From assembly GCA_023846275.1 (NCBI GenBank), contig CM043875.1:3779569-3843568 (forward strand): a stretch of DNA of 64,000 bases. The letters run 5' to 3'. The position numbers and the translations under genes are program-made. The DNA is from Vanilla planifolia (lineage: Eukaryota > Streptophyta > Magnoliopsida > Asparagales > Orchidaceae). Of this stretch, positions 1 through 11,880 are shown piece after piece; within the stretch, counting starts at the first letter, position 1; every line of letters begins with the position of its first letter. Below the pieces are notes generated by a model that was given only the letters and a program-made list of their open reading frames with translations, was not told the DNA's origin and did not search any database.

Positions 1-3000
1 TTCATGACAGTTTCTAATTTTATTGTTCACACCTTCCAAATCACAAATTTTGTTGGAATTACATAAAACATCATTATCTTGGTTTTAAAAAACTTCAAAA
101 AAAACTAAGAAAATTTTCTCAAAAAAATTCCAAAATCATTCCCAAAGGATTATTATAAAACCAATCTACAATTTTTTTATCCTAAATCATCTATGAAGTT
201 ACCAAAATGCCATCATAGTAAAAAAATATCTTTGAGCTGAATCGAATCCAAAACAAAGCAAACCAACACATATTAAGCATGTTTATCCATGTTGGTAAAA
301 TCTTATGCATGTAAATATGTTTTTCAGCTTTAGAAGCATGTGCAACACATATTAAGCATTTTAAAATGAGTATAGCAATTTCAAACCATTTTGCAAAAAA
401 TCTAACCTAACTCTACTCGAACCAAAGTTTAGGTTGATGGGACAAGTATGAGATCAAAAATAATAAAAAAATAAAGCAAATTGCATTAGGTTTAGGATAA
501 AGGTGACAAAGACTAGTCATATACCAATAAAGATTAATTAAAATAATTTAATTTGTTGATTCTTTGAGCAAGGATTTAAATAAAATTTGTACTTGGGATT
601 AAACTTTCATATTTCATATGCATCTTCTCCTACTTTCTCTACAGGAATTTAATGAATATCTTATGCATATTCCACCTTTACTACCAGAATAGCTCTGAAT
701 ACAGTTCAAGATTGGTCAAGTTTAAACCAAGTTCAACTATGTGAGAGTTGGGGAATGAAAAATTCAAATTGAGTTATAGCAAGCACTAGTTTCCATGATA
801 TGACCCAACCTATCACCTTGTTATCCCTATTTTATCCTTCTTTAAGAGGAAATGAATATCTCAATAAGCAAAAATGAAAATAGGTTGTGATTAAAAACCA
901 ACGAATTAACGACCAAGCACAACCAACCTAAAGATTGGTGTATGAAAAAATTGCAACTTGGAGACCAAACTACAAGAGGATTAAATTATTGGGACAAATT
1001 AAGGTAAGCTCCCACGACTCTACCATCTTGTTCATTATGTTCCACTTAATCCCTTCTTTATAGGGATTAACTATAATTGCTAAGAAAGCCAAGATTTCAA
1101 GATCAAGAACATAATTTAAAGAGCATTGCTCAAAAAACATGTTGGTGCAATAGACATGAAAATTGCTTTAGCAAAAGGATGGAAAATTGATAAAGACAAG
1201 TTGGACTAGCATGGTTGAAAAAAAAAGCAACAAAAAGTGAAAAAAGTTTACGTTGAATTATAAAAATTATACTTATTAGAAAAAAGGATTTCTAAAACTC
1301 ATCTAATTATCTTTAATTTGTTGGTATTTAAAAGAGGAGGTTATATATATGTAATACTTAAAAATGTATTATTTACATGTATAACATCTAAATTTTTAAC
1401 ATTACCAATATATTGTCTTAACTTGAAAGTAGTTGATCTTCTAATAACGATTTTTAAAAAACTCATATTGAATTCTAAAACTAGATTAAAGTACCTAATT
1501 AATATTTAGGAGTTAGGTATTGATAGTTTATAGGTTAAAATTTAATAATATTTTAAGATTTAGGTGGCATATATATGTAAAAATGTCACAATGAAATTAG
1601 TGTAAAAGTATAAATAACAAAATGACAATTAGAGATCATAGAATATTTAAGAATAATAGTATTCCTTATCTTGGGACATACCCCAAAATAAATGAAATGA
1701 TGGGAATATGATCAATAGGATTCAACTAAGTTGAATGAAAAGAAGGGAATGCTTCAAGATATTATGTGATTAAAAGATCCTCTCAACATTAAAAATATGT
1801 TCTATTTAATTACAATGAGATTAATAATATTTTATAATATTGAATTTTGTCCTATGAAGTGTATACTAGAGAAGAATGGTTGTATGATATGGAATATCAT
1901 CTACAAAATGCATACAAAAGAAGATTAGTGAGGAAATGCTCCACAAATGGGTGAGTTATTGAAATTTCATCTTATAAGGGGGAAAGATGAACAAAAATTA
2001 GTGGAAAGAAATTATAAGAAATAACTTAATGATGAGCTACATGCAAAAAGTGTTATGGTATCATGCGGACTCACATATTCAACCACATTTAAGAGATAAA
2101 GGTTTTTAATTGTTTTTATTGATTATGCACATCCATCATTCAACTATCTTAATCATGATTGTGCCTCTCAACCATAGCTTAAATGAAATGGAAGGAAAAT
2201 AGTAGCTTAGTATATTGATGATTGATTCATTTTTCAAAAATCACAGTAATAAAGTTAACTTTTGACCTAGATTTGGTTGATTCCATCTATAAATCAGCAA
2301 ATTGCCTCTAGAATCAGTGCTACTTTCAAGCCATTGTGCTAATATGAACAACCCTAAGACTTCTTCACGTGTGTACTTTCAGCTTCAAACAAAGCATTCA
2401 ACAAACATACCATAGAATCTTGATACAACTATAGCATAAAGCTAAATAATAAATCATTCTTAAAGCATGCGAGGCAAAAGGGTCCATCTAGCAAAACTAT
2501 TGTTTATTACAAGTTTAGGAAATTTTCCCAGAATTGCAATGGTTCAATTTCATTTCCACAATCAGTTTAAATGTACACTTGCATCCTGTTATTATTCAAA
2601 TTTGCTGTAACCAGTGGATAATTGAATCCACTGCACTTAACTTTTCAATTGATATCATTACTCAGCAAGTATTCAACATTGAAAGTTTGATAAACCACAA
2701 ATATGTATTCAAAATTTGTTTTTCTGAACCATGGAAATAACCTTCTGTAGTTTATTCCTTTCCTCTTAGCATTAGGTTATTTTTATCACACATGACCAAC
2801 ATAAATGACTTGCAAAAGCTGGTAACAGTATACTCTATCATGAGCATCGACTACAGAAGAATTTTTAAGCTTTATAGAAAATCTGCTTTGTATACTCCAT
2901 AAGATGGGTGTAGAGTTTGTCCTAAGGCATTGCAACTTGAACTAGGAAGATTATAAACTTATAAACATGGAGCAAGGTGCCCATAAATTGCTATTTTAAT

Positions 3001-3700
3001 GGGCACTAAACAAAAAATTATTATTCAATCAAAACCAAGTATTTCAAGAGGTTGCTTGGTTCTGAACTATCTCAATATTAGTGCTATCGAGATGCTCATA
3101 AGTGAGACAAACTACTTTAGATTTGGTTGAGAGGCATCCAAATGACTTCAAATTTGAACTAAAATAGATTTTTAAGAAATATTTAAGATTTCACTCAACT
3201 TAACAGCCTAAATTTACCATAAATTAAGAGTATACTATCAAGTTATCAGAAAGCAAGCAGCCCCAAAGAACATTTAAAATGAATGAATTGGCCATTCTGA
3301 TCTTTCACTCTCAATAAATTTGCAATCACCTGCTCTTTACCAACTAGTATAGCAAGTCACACTGGCAGTTCTGCAAATAGAGAGCATCAGACTCGCTATC
3401 ATTTCTAATTTTTACATGTTTCGGCGGTTATCCTACATCCTGCCACAAGGGTTCTTTCTGCATTACGCTTACAAAAAAAGACTCCTAAGAAGACTAAAGT
3501 GATAAGTGAAAAAAAAAAAAAAAACAGTGTAAATTAAACGGTTAGTCCTTTCTAAACAATACAGAAGAATGCTAAGCTTAGCTCTTCATTAATCAGAGAA
3601 ATCAGAGAAAGTAGATGCACCAAAACAAGCACGCTTCGTCAATTGCCAACAAAAGATCTTGTTCAGGACAACAAGTCAGCATTTCTTCAACTTAAGGAAC
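1..3700. other. AT-rich region, no gene recognised
   Basis: This stretch has only short ORFs of low-complexity composition. I see no recognisable exon on either strand. The missing 3' exons of the VMA12-like gene (which reads leftward from 4324) should lie here if that gene is intact, but a search by eye for its conserved transmembrane hairpin did not find them. A run of A sits near 3508-3525. Confidence 0.6.
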
Positions 3701-3796
3701 AAATAATTTATCAGGAAATAAAAGCCCGTTGTGTCCTATTCAAGCGTTGAAAATTTGTGTAATTTCCTGAATTTTTATGTAGAAACAAGGCCTTAC

Positions 3797-4324
3797 CAAA
3801 CCCAATCTGATCTTTATAGGACGACAATGGCTCCGTTTTCTCCATTCTTGGAGCAACATCTTTCACAAGCTCATCGTATTCCTTCCTCTCCGCCATGTCC
3901 GCTAACTTCTTCAACCTCTTCTTCAGCTCCTCACTCTACCAATTCCAAGAATTACTTATAGAAGAGTAGAAAAAGGAAAACAAAGATTCTAGGTATACCA
4001 TGTCAAGAAGGGCTGTACTCTCACCTTCTCTCTGGGTTTGGGACTCGAGAAAAGAAATTCCACATCGCTGAAGAGACTCGAGATCGAGGGCCTTGCGTCG
4101 GTTGGAAGAGCCGACCAAACGGCGCGTAGCGATCGATAAGGGACTTGGCTCCGCAAAGCCAGATCTGAGGCGATATCTTGGAGCTCCCCAGGAAGGTGCT
4201 TCTTCTCAGAAGACGCGGCAAGTAGGAATGCCCGAATGTTTTGGTTGTTCTTCACCACAAGCCCGGCGACTACAGATCTTTCGCCAGCGTTGGCGTTAGC
4301 CGGAACTGGTGATTCTCCGGCCAT
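3797..4324 (-). CDS. VMA12: VMA12-like V-ATPase assembly factor, exons 1-2 only (partial)
   Basis: Exon 1 is 4025-4324 (100 codons, ATG at 4324) and exon 2 is 3797-3935, joined in phase 0 by a GT-AG intron with donor GTGAG. The 146 residues seen include a motif SSYKDQIGFG at the end of exon 2, which in plant VMA12/TMEM199-type proteins directly precedes a two-helix membrane anchor. Known role of the family: an ER protein that helps assemble the V0 sector of the vacuolar H+-ATPase. Exon 2 ends in phase 1 with a clear GTAAGG donor, so at least one more exon is required, yet I could not find it in the 3.8 kb to the window edge. Either the next intron is long or the gene is truncated. An in-frame upstream ATG at 4354 would add ten residues; 4324 is preferred because the reading is more family-like. 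Confidence 0.6.
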
Positions 4325-4359
4325 GGTGTCGTTAGCCGGTGCTACATTTAACATAACGT

Positions 4360-5900
4360 TAGAACAATATATTATGCCAAATATAAACTAAGAGAGGCTA
4401 CATGAGTAGCCATAAACTTTAAGATAAAAGAATATAAGTAAATTATTGATCTCAAAATATTTAAATAAATCAATTTATTTAACTATAATATAATAATCTT
4501 TATAACATAATATAAGTTTTTTATTGCACCCATTTTCTAATAAAATGTATCATTTTTATATCTTATTTAGCTATATGTCTAATATTAAGATTTAGGCATA
4601 GAAATATAAGAAAAAATTACTATAAATTGATGTCAAAATATAAAAAGAGAAAAAATAAATAAAAAAAGAAAAAAAAGGGATGCAATATTATAGATGATAT
4701 AATATAAACCTTATAAGATGCAAGTATGTCGATAGTCTATGATGTGAAAGATGAATTTTAATATCATTATTGATTTTATTAAAAAATAAAGGCATAATTA
4801 TATGTTATTATGAAGTCATAAAAGAAAATTTTTTCTTAATGACATCATATGCCAATAATATAAATAAGTGATGATGACTACTATCTAAATAGAAAAAAAG
4901 ACACTATTAGCATAGTAAATCAAGTTTGCATCATATACCACATTCTTTTATATCACTAATACTTTCTATAAGGCTTTGAAAAGATGATGAAATTCAATTA
5001 CTCAAATATTGGCAGTACTATGTTATGGCCTTATATTGAACTTTGTCATCACTACTATTTTGTCTTGATGTGTATGTATGATATAAAATAATATAATTTC
5101 TAACTAGATATATTACGACTATTGGTAGGTGTTTAGATATGATAATATGATACAAAATGAAAATAGAAATAAAAGAAAAATATAATTCCTTGATAATGGA
5201 AGTATAATAGATTAGGAAAAATTAAGAGAAAGTATGGGTCATTATAAAATGAGAATGTATATGAGATAGATAAAAATATTTAATATATGACGAATAATAA
5301 AAATAAAAATATAATATAAGAAAAAGAAAATTATAGATAAGTTATGCACAGAAATAAAACATGATAATAGAAAGATAATGCATTAAGATATGCCTTTAAA
5401 TAAAAGCAATGGATTCAAATGTGAATAGAAATGAGCATAAATTAAGTGTATCTAAACATATTTACATGTCTTTACATAATATACATTTCACATTTTTCAT
5501 ATGTTTACATACTAGTCATTAGTTGTTACATGCTGTGATATATGTTGTTAATTCTTCTTTAATTTTATATATATTACACAAATGTCATGTGATTTATTAT
5601 TTTTTATTTCCTAGTATGAGATTTATTATTATTATATTATATTTCATAATATTATCTATAAATAATAATTTATTTATTGAACTATGGGTAGCTCACTATT
5701 TATTTATATTTTTGTCTTATTATGAGATAGGGATCTGAGTAGCACCTAAAAGAACTTAATAATTCTTTTTATCAAAGATGTGTAAGTTTTGTACTTTTAG
5801 ACTATGTTGTTTATGATAGATATTAGTTGATGTGAAATGTATGATGTGACATCTTTTGTGAAATAGTTTTAGATATAAAAATATTATATATATTCTTTTA
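4360..5900. other. AT-rich intergenic DNA
   Basis: No gene recognised. The first 60 bases lie upstream of the VMA12-like start and contain a small inverted repeat (GGCTAC and GTAGCC around 4394-4411). The rest is AT-rich sequence with no coding signal. Confidence 0.6.
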
Positions 5901-6680
5901 TTAATAAAATATAAACATAATTTTGGAAATATAAATTCTGAATGTGAATATGAAATGTTTTGATGGTTTATTTTATGTTTAAGGATGTTGATATGATTAA
6001 AAATTATGCCTTAACATCTTATGGATTGTTAAAAATATTCTTAAATAAAATATTATTATCTTCTTTACAAATAACATCAGTGCTTCTCATGGAGACACAT
6101 TAAGTCAAATGAAACTTTTATTTAATAAATCTTGGGTTTGCACATTTACTTCTTATAACTTAATTAGTGTCATTCTATTAAGAGGTTTAGATATAGACTT
6201 AGCTATTATCATCAATTTAATTTCAAATTCAAATTTTCTATTAGGAAGAAGCCTGGGTAATTCTTCTAAGAACACATAGATAATCACAATCCACTGGTAT
6301 ATCTTGTGGCTTTCCAAACTTTCAATCTATAATGGCTACACATAACAATAACTATTCTATTCTTTTAAATAACAATTTTTGTGCTTTCAACATGAATATG
6401 ACATAGAGTTTTTTTTCTTTTTCCAATATAAACTTTCTTCTCTCCATCTAAGGTTCTTAATTTTACTTCTTTAAGATAAAATCAATACTAACCTAATATT
6501 TATAAAATGAATATATACCTAATATAATATCAAACTGATAACAATAACATTATAAACTAGGTAAAAAAAACTTTTTCCTAGATTTCAATATTCCCTTACA
6601 CACTTATTAGCTTTAATTTCATTTTCAATATGTAATTTAACTAATGATAAGTTTTTCATTTATTTTGGTATCATAAATAA
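5900..6680 (-). mobile_element. Ty3/gypsy retrotransposon remnant (protease to start of reverse transcriptase)
   Basis: Read on the minus strand and allowing many stops and frame changes, this segment follows the order of a plant Ty3/gypsy polyprotein. A FDIILG motif near 6525 (protease end) is followed by a stretch resembling the ED.IPV linker near 6300, then a stretch resembling the entrance to reverse transcriptase with a NVSPWEAL-like motif near 6085 (usual family form PSVSPWGAP) and LFVKK. No frame stays open for more than a few tens of codons, so it is inactive. LTRs were not identified. Recognition is by eye from family motifs. Confidence 0.55.
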
Positions 6681-7299
6681 TATATCAAATATATGATAAG
6701 ATATGAAAGAGTGAGGTTCTCCATAGTTAAATAATATTGTAATTAGAAAAATTTTGAAAAAAGTAAAATATACATCAATGGAGTGAGGGGCATGTTAATT
6801 GTTGACTTTTGTTAGATCCTCTAGATACAGTAATGGAGAAATCATACTTACCTCTACTTATTATGTCTCTGTCACCACTCTTAGCAAAATTGAAGAGATT
6901 AACACTAACATAGATACAACTCTAAGCTAGGGATAAACTATGGCCATATAACTTAACCCTTTAAAAGTAAACATTTCATTTATCCCTCAAGCTTAAATCA
7001 GCTTATGCATTTATAAAATCATTCATCTTCTATACAATGTAGTCTTTTTTCACTAGATTCCATCTTTGACTTACTATTATCAGCTACAAAACATAATTTA
7101 ATTAAGTCATATCTCCCAAATCTTCTATTTTCTTTGTGTACTCTTTGTTGTATAGGAAGGAGCGTGATATTCATAAGAGGGAATGAATTATATAAATTTT
7201 AAACTTTAAGATAAAACAAAATTAATTAAAAAACTTTTAAAAGGTGATTCTTTGGTTTATCCACCACTTTTTAAGGGCGAATTTTGTTTGTACTAAAAA

Positions 7300-8020
7300 T
7301 ATCACAAGTAAATTTTCTTGAATCAATTGATTTGAAATTTTGGGATGTAGTTGAAAATGAATTTGAATTTCTCATGAAAAATGTTGACAATGTTTTAGTT
7401 AAAAAAGAATTAAGTGACTCAAAAAAAGAATAAAGTTTAACTTAATACTAAAGCTTTAAATTTTTTTCATGTGGTGAATCAATCAATAAATTTAATGGAG
7501 TTATGGATTTGAAAACTACACATGATGTCTGGATAAAACTTGAGGTGAAACATAAATGAACCACTCAGATTGAATCCAAAGTCAATCTTCTTATGCATGA
7601 GTATGAGTTGTTTCATATGGATACTAATGAAACCATTAAAACCATATTTATATATTATGAATGTCTTTCTAATCTTGGTAAAGAATTTTCTAACATGGAT
7701 AAGTGAATAAATTTTTAAGTATGTTGCCAAAGGAGTTTAATCCCTTAATAACTGTTATCAAAGCATCCAAAAATTTGGAACATCACTCCTTGGATGAGCT
7801 TCTTGGAGAAATCTTGACCCATGAGATGAGGATAGCAAGGAGAAGAAATGAAAAGGCTTAGCTTAAGCAAAAGAAGAAGTTTTAGCTTTAAGGGTTCATC
7901 TATATCTAAGAATAAATCCTCTTACAGTAATGAGGTAAAATTTATTGCTAAAATTCTAATCAAATTGCTTAAGAAGTATGCTATAAAAAAGTTTGAAATG
8001 AAGAGAAAAGAGGAATTTAG
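7300..8020 (+). mobile_element. Ty1/copia gag (UBN2-type) remnant
   Basis: On the plus strand the segment reads, with several stops and frameshifts, like the gag polypeptide of copia elements. It has an N-terminal LKFWDVVEN motif near 7330, then a THDVWIKLE motif near 7520 (family form AKEIWDILE), MHEYELFHMDTNETI near 7600, and a LDELLGEILTHEM-like block near 7795. A lysine-rich tail follows. No pol sequence was found after it, and the next kilobase is AT-rich DNA. It is a dead fragment, in the opposite orientation to the copia pol piece near 30 kb. Confidence 0.65.
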
Positions 8021-8029
8021 ATAGTTAAG

Positions 8030-9100
8030 AAAAATCACACAGTATTATACCACATTCTCGTATAATACGATAATAGATTCTCATGTAGTACGCTGTTATA
8101 AAAGCAATTAATATACAAATAGATCAAATAATACAATCAAAGAAAAATAAATGAAACTTAAGCAAAACAAAAAATTGTAACATATGATGTACAGAATAGT
8201 GTTATGACAAATGAATAAATAAACTAAGTAAATAAAGGTTTATCATATCATATGATACCACATAATTAAAAAATATAATATGATAAACAAAGAAAATATT
8301 TTAGACAAAAACACTATTGGATTGAATTATCTATATGAATCAAACCATCATAAAGTATGATAATATAAGTGGAGAACAAATTAAAAATACCAAATCATAG
8401 ATATAATATTACTATATAGTATGACCATATGAGTCAATTAAAATACAAAATGGATCATAGCTATTATTTAGATAATAAAGAATAGATAAAAGTAATGAAA
8501 ATACTATAAAAAAATGTATATGGAATTGTATCATACGATGAGATGAGATATGAAGATTGATAATAATCATATAGACTATTATCTGGAAGAGAAGAAATGC
8601 TTAGGATAAAAAGGATCAAACAATATGAATAAGAAAAATTATAATAGTATAAGCCTTTAGTTTTGGCAAGTAGAATCAAACCAATAAGATTTATGGGTGA
8701 CCATGTAGATCTTAGAGTATGGATAATACAAATGTACATGTACAATTATAAGGAGAAAAAAATAAAAAGGTTAGATCAGACCAAACAAGATCTTGTAAAT
8801 AAAGAGTAACATCTATTTATTGTACAATATGAATATCAGAATCATATAATACAATCTGCATAAAAGAAAATTTAGAGAGATAGATGAAATAGAGGAAAGA
8901 TATATAGTAAAAATGCTTTATATAATTTGAAAAAATTTTGTGATAATAAAGTGAGATATGATTACTTGATTTGTTGAAAAGCTCATGGAGATGATATGAT
9001 TTTTACATCTAAAATAATGTTATGATTGATTAATTATATATAATTAAATTAAAATGAATTATAAAAAAACTTCACTATGTTGTGGTTGAATTATAAATAT
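8030..9100. repeat. AT-rich DNA with recurring ATACGAT/CGTATGAT-like words
   Basis: Short variants of one word recur here: CGTATAATACGAT near 8062, TCATATGATACC near 8250, TATGACCATATGAGTC near 8420, ATCATACGATGAG near 8530. Similar words appear near 12597-12645 and near 43270. They are not regularly spaced, so this is not a simple tandem array. It may be degraded LTR or other repeat sequence. Confidence 0.3.
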
Positions 9101-11190
9101 GGAGTTTAAGAAATGTAACAAATTTTGTGGAGGATGTATCAAGTACCAATGACATAGTAAAAGGTAAATAATCTAGAAGGGAGAAGAATCCAAATGAAAT
9201 GATGATGCAAGAGTACAAACTATATATAAACTCAAATCAACAACAAACAAAGAACAGAAGGAGTGTTAGCAAATAAATCTATTAGTAAAGCAAATCCTTG
9301 AATTTGACTCTTTACAAGTAGAATATTGGTTTGAAAGAGTGGAGATGTTATATGACAATATGATGTGCCAAAAACACAAGAAACACTTGAAATAAAAGTC
9401 AATGGTGGAGGAAGAAACAAAAGTATTACTTGGAGGAGACACAAAATCTAGATATGACTTGAGAAGAGTTATGCTGAACTTTTACTATAAGGGTATGTAT
9501 TGGCAACAATAAAGGATAAGAAATAAAATGAAATGTTGTTCAACAAGGGAGGTGAATTGCTAAAATTAAAAAATATTAATTTTTTAAAATATGTTATTTT
9601 TTATTTTGATAATAAAACTTTAAAAATAGTGAAATAATATGGTACAAAAATTTGAATGTGTACTCAAGCGATTTTTAGGTGATTTGGCTTAAAATAAAAC
9701 CTATATCCACTCTCGATAAAAATTAGGCACAAAATCACAATATATAAGCCTTTTGTTAAAAAATGGATTGGCTAAACTCTTACAACAAGAACATAAAACA
9801 TGCTATAATAGCCTTACAATCAAAATAGAATTGGCAAAAAAAAAAAGAAAACAAAGATAAAAATCTATACAAATAAATTTCTATGATTAACAAAATATTT
9901 AATAAGACAACTATTTCAATTTAATCAGTTATAAAATAAGAAAATGAGAGCTTAGCTGATTGGAAGATGAATCAAGAAATTTGTATTTCATTGAAGATAG
10001 GCATATCGTAAGGGGGCGACTATTAGCAATAGCTACTAATTACTTTAAGGTCATGACTTGAGAATTCTTCTTTAAAATTTTGTAAAAGTTTTTATCAAAA
10101 AATTTGCTAAAAAATTCTCCTTTTTATAAACATCTTCTAACAACTAAAAGTACTTGCCAAACACCTATACTAGTCATTTAAATTTTTTGCTTCTACAGTT
10201 TTCAATTTAGAAAATTAATAATTTAAGAAAACACCCAACAACTAGAAATAACGAATAAAAGTGCCACTGTGCTGGAGCTGTTGGGTCGAACTGAACCATG
10301 GCCGCTAGATCACTAAAATCTTGCAATCGAACAAACAAAATCCAATTTGCGCTTCTCGGACACATCCACTTGTTTTGGGCCGTTAAATCAGAGTCACGAT
10401 CTAACTACAAGATTTAACTTATCGAGTGAAAGAAATATGGACGTGCGATCATGACATTGCGTGATCGGACGGCTAAAAGAATTAGGAGTTTGAAAATGAG
10501 ATACGACGATGATCGTTCGATCACAAAAATGCATGATTGGATGGCTCATGTTACTCCTACAATTCGAAAGTTCACACCTACTAGTACTTATAACTTAATA
10601 ATGCTGAATCGAATAATAGGTTCTCGATTCGAGCTCCATATGAGTGCTTCGAATGGGTTTGGGATTAATTCATTCCCTGACCAACCTAAAACACTGTAAC
10701 AACCAGCGAACGATGAGTGAATTATTTAGGAAGGTAATTAGGTTTTTTTTATTTTTATTATATTCTAAATTTCTTATTTAAATCATTACTAAATAATAGA
10801 ATTTTAAAGATATTAATCAAATGTTTGAGAAATATATATTTTAAATATTGAATCAAAGATAGTGATCAAGGATATTAGAGTTCAAAGTTAATTAATATTT
10901 TTATGCTCTATAAAATTAATTTTAATCAAACTTAACATTCTAAAAATAAATTTAAAAAACCTAAAATTAATGTCAAAAAATATTTTTTAGTGGTTTGTCA
11001 CTTCCACCAAGATTCTTTTCATGAGATTTCATTTTAGCTTATCTTCTTTTTTAAATTCTTCTATGAATACAAGCATCAATTATTTCGAATCTAACAATTC
11101 ACTAAATCAAATTCATTAGAAATACTTAAGATTTATTATCATCAAATAAACATAAAGATTAAGGGTTAATAATACAATAATTTAAAGAAA
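9101..11190. other. Intergenic DNA with a less AT-rich patch at 10260-10720
   Basis: No gene recognised. An 82-codon ORF at 10451-10699 lies in a patch that is less AT-rich than its surroundings, but it matches no family I know and contains an imperfect internal duplication (10447-10474 and 10519-10546). A segment at 9670-9710 shares a 16-base word and its following layout with 42646-42690, which suggests copies of one dispersed repeat. Confidence 0.5.
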
Positions 11191-11880
11191 CCTTTCAAGG
11201 CCATATATGAGATGGACCACAAGCATTGAATTCCAACAATTGATATCCAAGTTGTTAAAGTTTAGTCTAAAGTTGGTTGGATCAAAGAAATAGAAATGTT
11301 ATATGCTCCAAGATAAGATAAGACACTATTAAACATGTCATACATTCTTTTAATTATAAAGAGATATTGATATTAGTTATGAGGAAGAATATAGAAATTG
11401 GAGAAAACAAAGCAAAAAAATAATCATGTCCAAAAGATGTTTGAATGCGAGAAGATCAAGATGATAGAAACAAGAAATCAATCTATCATTAGAGTGCCAT
11501 CAAAATGTGCAATATGTGGCAAAATACATATGAATGTAGGAAAAGGAATATTAACTATTTGTTTGTAATCAAATTGGATATATTGTTAAGGAATATCCAT
11601 TAGAGATGTGAAAACTAGCAATAAATTAAAATCAAAGATGATAACGGTAAAGAGGATCATCAATCAATAAAGAAGGAAACATAAAAAGCTTTTTAATATT
11701 AAATTTGTGGAAAATTTCATTGGAAAGTATGTTGAAGAAAAAGGTTCTATGTTACAATTGTGGAAGCAATGGACACTATGCTAGAGAGTGTCCACAAAAA
11801 TAAAAGGTATCCAAGGATAACAAAAACACAACAAAGAAATGATAGTAGTTCTTTCAACTAACCTACGAGCATTATAAATT
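11190..11880 (+). mobile_element. Ty3/gypsy gag remnant with CCHC zinc knuckles
   Basis: The plus strand carries a decayed gag C-terminus. Near 11280 a WIKEIEMLYAP motif resembles the W.KE.EK.F block of gypsy gag. Near 11505 a degenerate CAICGKIH motif resembles the first knuckle of this family. Near 11748 there is an intact CYNCGSNGHYAREC knuckle (C-X2-C-X4-H-X4-C) followed by a lysine-rich tail. In gag these knuckles bind the element's RNA. Stops interrupt every frame, and no protease or reverse transcriptase follows, so it is inactive. Confidence 0.65.
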
